In this document: piece after piece, positions 8,179 through 14,371 of the stretch
How positions within the stretch are numbered: position 1 is the stretch's first letter
Layout: every line of letters starts with the position of its first letter
DNA from: Bacilli bacterium
GTDB taxonomy: Bacteria; Bacillota_I; Bacilli_A; RFN20; CAG-826
Assembly (NCBI GenBank): GCA_024413875.1
Contig: JAKSVY010000027.1
Coordinates: 1-21,572, forward strand
DNA length: 21,572 nucleotides
Reading direction: 5' to 3'
Notes under the pieces: model-generated
Database searches by the model: none
What the model was told of the DNA's origin: nothing
The model's input: only the letters and a program-made list of their open reading frames with translations
Position numbers and translations under genes: made by a program

Positions 8179-9267
8179 TTATGCAAGTAAGTTCCATCCA
8201 TTAGAAATTAATGTTAAGAGGGCAGCAACTGCACCACCTGTGAATAATAAGCTATCGATTCTATCAAGCATTCCACCATGTCCTGGGAGAAGTTGAGAGA
8301 AGTCTTTAATGTTATAGTCACGTTTAACGATAGAGAAAACGAAGTCTCCAACAAAGGCAACAAGAGGCATTACAACACTAATGAGGAGTAACCAATACCA
8401 GTGATTTAAATCTAAGCTAGGCATAATTGGTCTACCTAATGCTGCTACTAAAAGACCAAATCCCATTGAGAAGACAGCGGAGATAACAACACCACCAATA
8501 AATCCTTCAACTGTTTTGTGAGGCGAAACACGTGGGTTAATCTTATGTTTTCCAAAGAAAACACCAACAAAATATGCGCCCATATCATTGAATGTTGCAC
8601 CGATAATAACGTAGATAAATAAGAATGATGAATAGAAATATTTAAATTCATTAGTGCTTGTATATGGTAATTCTCCTCCAGGAGCAAGGTGAGGAAGAAG
8701 ACCAGCATTAATCTTTGAAGAATAAGCTTCAAATGGAGCGTATCTCAGATAGAAAATTGATTGTAAGCAAATACCAACAATAACAAGCATTGAAAAATAA
8801 TAGAAAACAGTCTTTAAGTCATAAACTTTATCTGCAAAGGAAATACAGAAATAGAAGATTGCTGAGATAAGAACCAAGATTGTTGAAAGTCTAATTTCTG
8901 TGAAGTAGTTACTTGGAAGAGTTTTAATAAATTCCCAAGGGTTGAACGTTCCACCTTCAATCTCGTTTTTCGCTGCATTCATGTTGTTTTTAATAAAGAT
9001 CCAGAAAACAAACAAGAACAAGAGAAGATAGGTCATTGTGAAGACCAAGAATCTAAGTTTTCCTGAAGGTTGGTTTGTATTAATAATTTCGTGTCCACAA
9101 CAAATGGTGACGAAGATCATAAGAATAAAGAAATACCATCCTCCTAAAAGAACACAAGGAATACCAACTGCCGCCATAATAAGGGCAGTAATAATTCTTG
9201 TTCTCATTGAGTGCTTGGCTTCTGGAGATAAACTATTTGTTTCCACTATTGGTTTGTGATTGTTCAT
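8179..9267 (-). CDS. cdsA: Phosphatidate cytidylyltransferase (CDP-diacylglycerol synthase)
   Basis: Makes CDP-diacylglycerol from phosphatidic acid and CTP, the branch point of phospholipid synthesis, in the membrane. The C-terminal signature is complete at about residues 312-338: SIVKRD, then KDFSQLLPGHGGMLDRID. A TVEGFIGG motif lies upstream of it. At 362 residues it is clearly longer than the common 260-280; the extra length is a polar N-terminal tail of about 20 residues and two soluble loops (about 75-110 and 180-205) between membrane helices. The strong GGAGG site 9 nt before the ATG and the ATGA overlap with uppS fix the start. Confidence 0.95.
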   Translation of the reverse strand: MNNHKPIVETNSLSPEAKHSMRTRIITALIMAAVGIPCVLLGGWYFFILMIFVTICCGHEIINTNQPSGKLRFLVFTMTYLLLFLFVFWIFIKNNMNAAKNEIEGGTFNPWEFIKTLPSNYFTEIRLSTILVLISAIFYFCISFADKVYDLKTVFYYFSMLVIVGICLQSIFYLRYAPFEAYSSKINAGLLPHLAPGGELPYTSTNEFKYFYSSFLFIYVIIGATFNDMGAYFVGVFFGKHKINPRVSPHKTVEGFIGGVVISAVFSMGFGLLVAALGRPIMPSLDLNHWYWLLLISVVMPLVAFVGDFVFSIVKRDYNIKDFSQLLPGHGGMLDRIDSLLFTGGAVAALLTLISNGWNLLA

Positions 9268-9998
9268 TTATTTAATCCTCCAAAACGGCGGTTTCTGTCA
9301 TTGTAGGCTCTTAAACAATCTTCAAAAGCTTCTTGTTTAAAGTCTGGCCAATGAACTGGAGTAAAGACAAATTCAGCGTAAGCATTTTGCCATAATAAAT
9401 AATTTGATAAGCGATATTCATTAGAAGTACGAATCATTAAATCTACTGGAGGTAATCCTTTTGTATATAAATGATTTGCAAATAATGCTTTATCAATATC
9501 TTCAACATTAAGTTCACCATTTTTAACTAATGTTGCAATTTCTTTAGTGGCCATGACAATTTCATCTTGTCCACCATAATTAAGGCAAATATTAAAAACA
9601 TATTTATTACAATCTTTAGTTAATTCGATAGCGTTTTTACAAGTGTTTTGTGTTTTTTCTGGTAAACGAGTAATATCGCCAGAAATCATAACTCTTGCGC
9701 CATCTTTGATTAATGTTTTGATTTCTCTTTTGAAAAATTGTTCAAGGTAAACAAAAAGGTGATTGATTTCTCTTTTAGGTCTTTTCCAGTTTTCAGTAGA
9801 AAAGGCATAAAAAGACATCACCTTGATGTTATATGCTTTACATAAGTCAAATACTTCAATAATTCTATTGCAAGCCTCCTTGTGGCCTAAATGACGTGGA
9901 AGTCCACGTTTATTAGCCCATCTGCCATTGCCATCCATAATGAATGCAACGTGATTTAGAGGTTTTGTTAATGTTACGTTAGTAATAATCTTTTCCAT
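9264..9998 (-). CDS. uppS: Undecaprenyl diphosphate synthase (cis-prenyltransferase)
   Basis: Cytosolic enzyme that extends farnesyl diphosphate with isopentenyl diphosphate to the C55 carrier lipid of wall synthesis. 244 residues, the normal length. The first conserved region is complete: AFIMDGNGRWANKRG with catalytic D22, followed by GHKEA. SFYAFSTENWKRP and the C-terminal IRTSNEYRLSNYLLWQNAYAE region, which binds IPP in this family, are also present. It is the first gene of the operon that continues to polC. No ribosome binding site precedes the ATG, but a perfect TATAAT lies 10 nt upstream. Confidence 0.97.
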   Translation of the reverse strand: MEKIITNVTLTKPLNHVAFIMDGNGRWANKRGLPRHLGHKEACNRIIEVFDLCKAYNIKVMSFYAFSTENWKRPKREINHLFVYLEQFFKREIKTLIKDGARVMISGDITRLPEKTQNTCKNAIELTKDCNKYVFNICLNYGGQDEIVMATKEIATLVKNGELNVEDIDKALFANHLYTKGLPPVDLMIRTSNEYRLSNYLLWQNAYAEFVFTPVHWPDFKQEAFEDCLRAYNDRNRRFGGLNK

Positions 9999-10008
9999 AG
10001 TTGCTTGA

Positions 10009-10014
10009 ATTATA
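10009..10014 (-). promoter_or_regulatory. -10 box of the uppS-polC operon
   Basis: Perfect TATAAT on the minus strand, 10 nt before the uppS ATG. The expected transcription start leaves only about 4 nt of leader, with no ribosome binding site. The -35 position (TATTAT, 10032-10037, 17-nt spacer) is a poor match and is overlapped by a GC-rich palindrome, which would suit a regulated promoter. Confidence 0.55.
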
Positions 10015-10019
10015 CAATA

Positions 10020-10033
10020 ATTACGCGCGTAAT
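10020..10033. repeat. Perfect 14-bp palindrome in the uppS promoter spacer
   Basis: ATTACGCGCGTAAT is a perfect inverted repeat lying between the -10 and -35 positions of the uppS operon promoter. Its CGCGCG core stands out in an AT-rich intergenic region. The position suits a repressor operator; no regulator is known from this window. Confidence 0.6.
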
Positions 10034-10059
10034 AATATTAAAATTTTCTTTTGTAGTTT

Positions 10060-10094
10060 AAACTAAAAAGAAAAGGTGAGATAACTCCCACCTT
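10060..10094 (-). terminator. Intrinsic terminator of rpsB-tsf-pyrH-frr
   Basis: AAGGTG (10073-10078) pairs with CACCTT (10089-10094), with further pairing inside after one mismatch. TTTTCTTTTT follows on the minus strand. The frr TAA stop (10093-10095) overlaps the stem. Confidence 0.88.
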
Positions 10095-10638
10095 AGATTG
10101 CCATAATTTCTTTTTCTTTTTGAGCAAGAACTTCTTCAAGACTCTTAGTTGCTTCATCAACAACTTTTTGAATTTCATCTTGAACTCTCTTCTTGTAATC
10201 ATCTGTCATTTCGTCTGAATCTTTGACAAAGTCAATGTATTCACGACGAATGTTACGAGTTGCAACTTTAGCATCTTCTAATTTGCCTTTTGCCTTCTTA
10301 ACTAAGTCACGACGTGTGTCTTCAGTTAAAGCTGGAATGATTAAGCGAATAGAATCACCATCATTGATTGGATTAATTCCTAAGTCACTTGCTGCAATAG
10401 CTGCAACAATTGACTTAACATCACCCTTATCATAAGGCTTAATAAGTAATTGGCGTGGTTCTGGAACAGTGACTGATGAGATTTGGTTAACAGCAATCTT
10501 GTCTCCATAATATTCACATTCGATTCTATCAAGCATTGCAGGAGTTGCTCTGCCTGTACGAAGTGAGCTTAAGTCAGTCTTGAAAGCTTCGACTGTCTTT
10601 GCAAGTCTATCCTTGCATTCAATTGTTAATTCATCCAT
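10093..10638 (-). CDS. frr: Ribosome recycling factor
   Basis: Splits post-termination ribosomes together with EF-G. 181 residues, close to the standard 185. Recognised by the central region SSLRTGRATPAMLDRIECEYYG and the C-terminal helix region DTRRDLVKKAKGKLEDAKVATRNIRRE, which is nearly invariant in RRF. The start has a good AAAGGA site 8-9 nt upstream. It is the last gene of the rpsB operon, 5 nt after pyrH, and its stop codon is part of the terminator stem. Confidence 0.97.
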   Translation of the reverse strand: MDELTIECKDRLAKTVEAFKTDLSSLRTGRATPAMLDRIECEYYGDKIAVNQISSVTVPEPRQLLIKPYDKGDVKSIVAAIAASDLGINPINDGDSIRLIIPALTEDTRRDLVKKAKGKLEDAKVATRNIRREYIDFVKDSDEMTDDYKKRVQDEIQKVVDEATKSLEEVLAQKEKEIMAI

Positions 10639-10643
10639 GGTTA

Positions 10644-11360
10644 TTATCCTTTCTTGATGGTTGTTCCGATATCTTCTCCATTAAGGACTCTTAAGAAATT
10701 ATCTGGGTCCGCCATATTGAAGACACGAACATCAATATCTTTGTCTTTAATCATTTCAACTGCAGTTAAATCCATAACCTTGAGGTTTTGATTAATGATA
10801 TCGCTGCACTTAATTTCCTTATACATTTTTGCATTAGGATTCTTACGTGGATCGCTATCAAAAATGCCATCTACGCCATTCTTTGCCATAAAAATAGCAT
10901 CAGAGTGAGTGTCGATGGCTCTTTGTGTTGCACAAGTATCTGTTGTGAAGAATGGTTTGCCAAGACCTCCACCACAAACAGTAACAAAACCTTCGTTGAG
11001 GTATTTGTCTGCGAGTTCTGGGGAATATGGTTCAACAAATTCTTTTACTGTAACAGCTGTAATAACCTTAGCTTTACCGCCTAAATTATTAATAGATTCT
11101 CTTAAAGCAAAAGAGTTAATGATTGTACCTAACATTCCCATGTAATCACCGGTGACACGGTCAATACCTGTAGTTTCAATAATTGAACCACGGCAAATAT
11201 TACCGGCACCGATAATCACGACGACTTGAACACCTAAATCTTGAATAGATTTAATTGCTTTAGCCGTATCTAAAAGAGCGTTCTTAGAAAGGATGCCATT
11301 CTCGTTTTTATCAGCGAGGGCTTCACCTGAAAGTTTAATAACGACTCTTTTGTACTTCAT
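10644..11360 (-). CDS. pyrH: UMP kinase
   Basis: Phosphorylates UMP to UDP with ATP, in pyrimidine nucleotide supply. 238 residues, the family's normal length, from the amino-acid kinase superfamily. It shows the N-terminal KLSGEAL, the phosphate-binding loop IIGAGNICRG (usually GGGN; here GAGN), and FFTTDTCATQRA followed by AKNGVDGIFDSDPRKNP. The gene is 5 nt after tsf. Only a distant AAGGA (about 17 nt upstream) is visible, so translation probably depends on coupling with tsf. Confidence 0.96.
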   Translation of the reverse strand: MKYKRVVIKLSGEALADKNENGILSKNALLDTAKAIKSIQDLGVQVVVIIGAGNICRGSIIETTGIDRVTGDYMGMLGTIINSFALRESINNLGGKAKVITAVTVKEFVEPYSPELADKYLNEGFVTVCGGGLGKPFFTTDTCATQRAIDTHSDAIFMAKNGVDGIFDSDPRKNPNAKMYKEIKCSDIINQNLKVMDLTAVEMIKDKDIDVRVFNMADPDNFLRVLNGEDIGTTIKKG

Positions 11361-11365
11361 AGGAA

Positions 11366-12241
11366 TTACTTGTTTGCTTCCTTCATAACTTCTTCAGCGA
11401 AGTTATCAACACGTTTTTCAAGGCCATCGCCTAATCCATAACGTACAAACTTAACGAGTTTAACACCAGCAGACTTAAGATATTGTCCAACTGTTTGTGT
11501 GCCATCGCCCATGAGGTAAACTTGTTCTTCGAGAACACTTTCAGAGAGCATCTTGCGAACCTTACCTTCAACAATACCAGCTAAGACTTTTTCTGGCTTG
11601 CTTGCGAGCTTTTCGTCGTTCTTTGCAGCTTCTAATGTAACAGCACGTTCATGTTCGAGAACATCAGCCGGGATGTCGTTCATTGAAATGTATTGTGGAT
11701 TGTTAGCTGCGATGTGAATTGCTAAACCCTTAGCGACTTCAGCATTCTTATCTGTAACTGTAACAACAGCAATCTTACCACCCATGTGGACGTAAGCACC
11801 GAATTCTTGACCATCTTCTTTAGTGATGACTTCAAAACGGCGGTAGCTGAGTTTTTCACCCATTGAAACTGTAGCATCAACAAATAATTGATTTGTTAAT
11901 TCTTTTGCAGCTTCAACGTCAGCACAGTGATTTGAGAGAGTTGCTGTAGCAACTTCTTTAACTAAATTTTGGAAACGATCACCTTTTGCAACGAAGTCTG
12001 TTTCACAGTTGATTTCGATAATAAGAGCTTCGTTACCGTTAACTAAAGTGCTTGCCATACCTTCTGCAGCAATACGAGATTGTTTTGCAGCTTGTTTAGC
12101 AATACCTTTTTCACGTAACCAGTCGATGGCTTTGTCGACATCACAGTCGTTAGCTTCAAGAGCCTTCTTACAATCCATCATACCAGCACCTGTACGTTCA
12201 CGAAGAACTTTAATAAGTGCAATTAAGTTATCGCTTGCCAT
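11366..12241 (-). CDS. tsf: Translation elongation factor Ts
   Basis: Nucleotide exchange factor for EF-Tu. 291 residues, the normal length. The N-terminal UBA-like domain LRERTGAGMMDCKKALEAN is nearly canonical, and CETDFVAKGDRFQNLV contains the conserved TDFVA motif that contacts EF-Tu. The ATG lies 2 nt after the rpsB stop, with AAGGAG inside the end of rpsB. The rpsB-tsf pairing is near universal in bacteria. Confidence 0.97.
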   Translation of the reverse strand: MASDNLIALIKVLRERTGAGMMDCKKALEANDCDVDKAIDWLREKGIAKQAAKQSRIAAEGMASTLVNGNEALIIEINCETDFVAKGDRFQNLVKEVATATLSNHCADVEAAKELTNQLFVDATVSMGEKLSYRRFEVITKEDGQEFGAYVHMGGKIAVVTVTDKNAEVAKGLAIHIAANNPQYISMNDIPADVLEHERAVTLEAAKNDEKLASKPEKVLAGIVEGKVRKMLSESVLEEQVYLMGDGTQTVGQYLKSAGVKLVKFVRYGLGDGLEKRVDNFAEEVMKEANK

Positions 12242-12243
12242 AA

Positions 12244-13254
12244 TTACTTAGTCTCCTTGTTTTCTTCTGCTACTGGAGCTTCTGCTGCTTTAGCAGCTTC
12301 TGCCTTCTTAGCTTCAAATTTTGCTTTCTTTGCAGCCATCATCTTTTCGTAGCGTTCTTGCTTTTCAGCACGTGCTTTACGAATAGCAGCCATCTTTTCT
12401 TGGTGTTCCTTGTCTGCTTGACGGATTGCATCTTTCATTGTGACTTCTTCGCCTTCATCCTTAACGTGAGCGACTTCTGTGATACCACCCTTTGATTCAA
12501 CGATAGCATCTGCTAAGACTGTCATAATGAGCTTGATTGACTTAACTGCATCATCGTTACCTGGAATGCAGAAGTCTAATGTATCTGGATCACTGTTTGT
12601 ATCACAAATACCGAATACTGGGATGTTTAATTTACGAGCTTCGAGAATTGCGTTGTGTTCAACCTTTGGATCAACGATAACGATTGCGTTAGGGAGTTTT
12701 CTCATTTCCTTAATACCGTTAAGGTTGTTTGTGAGTTTGTCTTTTTCTTTTCTAAGTAAGGCAACTTCCTTCTTTGGAAGGCGGTCGAATGTACCATCAG
12801 TTTCTGCTGCTTCTAATTCTTTTAAGCGGCGGATACGTGTTTGGATTGTCTTGAAGTTTGTTAAGCATCCACCTAACCAACGGTTAGAAATGTAGAATGA
12901 TCCACTTCTTAATGCTTGTTCTTCGACAATAGCCTTTGCTTGTGGCTTAACACCAACAAATAAGACTTTACCATTGTCATCGACGATTTTCTTTAATGCT
13001 GTGTAAGCATCAACTACTGCTTGAGCTGTCTTTGCAAGGTCAACGATGTAGATGTTGTTTCTAGCACCATAGATGTATCTTCCCATCTTAGGATTCCATC
13101 TTCTTGTTGGGTGACCATAGTGAACACCAGCTTCAAGTAATTTTTTCATGGTAATGATTGGGGCATTTTCGTCATGCATTACCTCAGCCATGACGTTAGT
13201 TTCTTCAGCTGCAACCTCTGCAACTGGAGCAACTACTGTGTTTTCTTCGTTCAT
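12244..13254 (-). CDS. rpsB: 30S ribosomal protein S2 with N- and C-terminal extensions
   Basis: Small-subunit protein S2. The core is clear from MKKLLEAGVHYGHPTRRWNP (from M36) through YISNRWLGGCLTNFKT and IVIVDPKVEHNAILEARKL to the conserved DTNSDPD loop. At 336 residues it is well above the usual 230-260. An acidic Ala/Glu/Val-rich stretch of about 35 residues precedes the core, and about 80 residues of charged, probably coiled-coil sequence ending in AKAAEAPVAEENKETK follow it. The start is set by a strong GGAGGT 6 nt before the ATG at 13254; further in-frame ATGs upstream (13320) lie in the structured leader. First gene of rpsB-tsf-pyrH-frr. Confidence 0.95.
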   Translation of the reverse strand: MNEENTVVAPVAEVAAEETNVMAEVMHDENAPIITMKKLLEAGVHYGHPTRRWNPKMGRYIYGARNNIYIVDLAKTAQAVVDAYTALKKIVDDNGKVLFVGVKPQAKAIVEEQALRSGSFYISNRWLGGCLTNFKTIQTRIRRLKELEAAETDGTFDRLPKKEVALLRKEKDKLTNNLNGIKEMRKLPNAIVIVDPKVEHNAILEARKLNIPVFGICDTNSDPDTLDFCIPGNDDAVKSIKLIMTVLADAIVESKGGITEVAHVKDEGEEVTMKDAIRQADKEHQEKMAAIRKARAEKQERYEKMMAAKKAKFEAKKAEAAKAAEAPVAEENKETK

Positions 13255-13363
13255 TGTAGAACCTCCATTTGTTAATACCTCCACTACTTCGAACCACGAC
13301 CCTACCCTTCGGGTAGACATTGGCGGTGGAATTCATAGTGTGTGTTGTCTCTTTTTCAAGAGC
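13255..13363 (-). promoter_or_regulatory. Structured 5' leader of rpsB, candidate autoregulatory RNA
   Basis: About 109 nt lie between the predicted transcription start and the rpsB ATG. They hold a first hairpin CTCTT-GAAA-AAGAG (13349-13362) with a GNRA tetraloop, then a nested element: CACTA (13336-13340) pairs with TAGTG (13282-13286), CCAC (13326-13329) with GTGG (13294-13297), and CTACCC (13311-13316) with GGGTAG (13302-13307) around a GAA loop. The outer helix abuts an extra GGAGG, and the true ribosome binding site lies just beyond. Autoregulatory leaders before rpsB are known in other bacteria; whether this is one of the described classes cannot be told by eye. Confidence 0.55.
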
Positions 13364-13369
13364 GTTGCT

Positions 13370-13398
13370 ATTTTAACATAACATCCAGTTTATAACAA
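13370..13398 (-). promoter_or_regulatory. Promoter of rpsB-tsf-pyrH-frr
   Basis: On the minus strand, -35 TTGTTA (13393-13398), a 17-nt spacer and -10 TAAAAT (13370-13375). Start expected near 13363. Confidence 0.7.
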
Positions 13399-13414
13399 AT
13401 ATTATTTAATATTT
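13397..13414 (-). terminator. Weak AT-only hairpin after the xerC-like gene
   Basis: AAATATT and AATATTT (7 bp, 4-nt loop) directly follow the stop codon. The stem has no G-C pair and no T-tract follows, so it is a poor terminator at best. It overlaps the -35 of the rpsB promoter by two bases, which leaves read-through into rpsB possible. Confidence 0.25.
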
Positions 13415-14327
13415 ATTTAGAATTCTTTTTAGCCTTTGGATGATATGTTTCAAATTGATTCTTAAGCCCCTCTTGTGTTACATGGGTATAAACTTGGGTA
13501 GTATTTAGTGATTCGTGGCCAAGCAATTCTTGTATAACACGAAGGTCTGCGCCACCCTCTAAAAGATGGGTAGCGAATGTATGTCTTAATTTATGTGGGT
13601 GAAGAGAAAGGAATAATCCAGTCTTGCTTTCAATTTCTTTTAAAATATATTCAAGTCCACGAACAGTAAGTTTCTTTCCGTTCGCATTTAAAAAATAGTA
13701 ATCAACGTTATATTCAGTTTTGTTATGTTCAAGAAGTTCAGGGCGGCTTTCTTTTTCATATTGTTGCATAGCGGCACGACAGGTTTTTGAGAAAGGAACA
13801 ATTCTTTCTTTATTACCCTTACCGATGATTCTAATTGTTCTTGAACGAGCATCAATGTCTTTATACTCGATGTTTACAAGTTCAGAAGCACGAACACCTG
13901 ATGCGTATAAAAGTTCAATGATTGCTTGGTCTCTAACTTTTAATTTATCCGTTCTTTCCATATTAGCGTTCAAAAGCTTATCAATATCCTCTACATATAA
14001 AGCATCTGGAAAACGAACGGCTTTCTTAGGGGTTTTTATCAAAACAAATGGGTTCTTTTCAATGTACCCTTTTTGTTTTAGATACTTAAAATAATGCTTC
14101 AATGCACTTAATCTTCTCGCACATGATCTTGGGGTAATTCCACTTGCAAGTTCTTCACTTAAGAAGTTTCTGATAATTATATTATCGACATTAGTAATTG
14201 AAGATCCTTCCTTAAAAATGAATGAGTAAAACTTCTCGATATCTCTTCGATATGAATCAACGGTTCTAGGTGAATATTGATAGACGTATTGAAGGTCTTC
14301 AAGGAATTGTTTAAGCTCTAATGTCAT
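13413..14327 (-). CDS. xerC: Tyrosine recombinase XerC/CodV type
   Basis: Site-specific recombinase, most likely the chromosome-dimer resolvase subunit acting at dif with a partner Xer protein. 304 residues, the standard size. An N-terminal SAM-like core-binding domain (1-95) precedes the catalytic domain, where all six active-site residues can be seen: R146 (SGVRASEL), K170 (GKGNKER), H245 and R248 (HKLR), H271 (LGH) and nucleophile Y280 (QVYTHV). Position between topA and rpsB matches codV in Bacillus, where trmFO, clpQY and codY also lie in this stretch; those are missing here. No ribosome binding site is present; a TATAAT lies 9 nt before the ATG. The context favours a housekeeping Xer over a phage integrase. 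Confidence 0.92.
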   Translation of the reverse strand: MTLELKQFLEDLQYVYQYSPRTVDSYRRDIEKFYSFIFKEGSSITNVDNIIIRNFLSEELASGITPRSCARRLSALKHYFKYLKQKGYIEKNPFVLIKTPKKAVRFPDALYVEDIDKLLNANMERTDKLKVRDQAIIELLYASGVRASELVNIEYKDIDARSRTIRIIGKGNKERIVPFSKTCRAAMQQYEKESRPELLEHNKTEYNVDYYFLNANGKKLTVRGLEYILKEIESKTGLFLSLHPHKLRHTFATHLLEGGADLRVIQELLGHESLNTTQVYTHVTQEGLKNQFETYHPKAKKNSK

Positions 14328-14336
14328 AGCAAATCT

Positions 14337-14342
14337 ATTATA
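14337..14342 (-). promoter_or_regulatory. -10 box of the xerC-like gene
   Basis: Perfect TATAAT on the minus strand, 9 nt before the ATG, directly after the topA terminator. Start expected about 3 nt before the ATG. No clear -35. Confidence 0.6.
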
Positions 14343-14343
14343 A

Positions 14344-14371
14344 CAAAAAAGTAACCCTTATAGGATTACTT
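14344..14371 (-). terminator. Intrinsic terminator of topA
   Basis: AAGTAA (14349-14354) pairs with TTACTT (14366-14371), then after one mismatch CCT pairs with AGG around a 3-nt loop. A run of T (CTTTTTTG) follows on the minus strand. The topA TAA stop (14366-14368) is inside the stem. Confidence 0.85.

Noticed and set aside
5657..9266. TGA read as tryptophan (mycoplasma code)
   Set aside because: rseP and uppS end in TGA exactly at ATGA overlaps with the next gene, and tryptophans in conserved motifs use TGG.
13255..13320. N-terminal extension of S2 by 22 residues from an ATG at 13320, or a leader peptide
   Set aside because: The frame is open, but the ATG has no ribosome binding site and falls within the leader helices; the ATG at 13254 has a strong site at ideal distance.
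13413..14327. Tyrosine recombinase as a sign of a phage or integrative element
   Set aside because: The gene sits in the conserved codV position between topA and rpsB; no att-like repeats, phage genes or composition shift.
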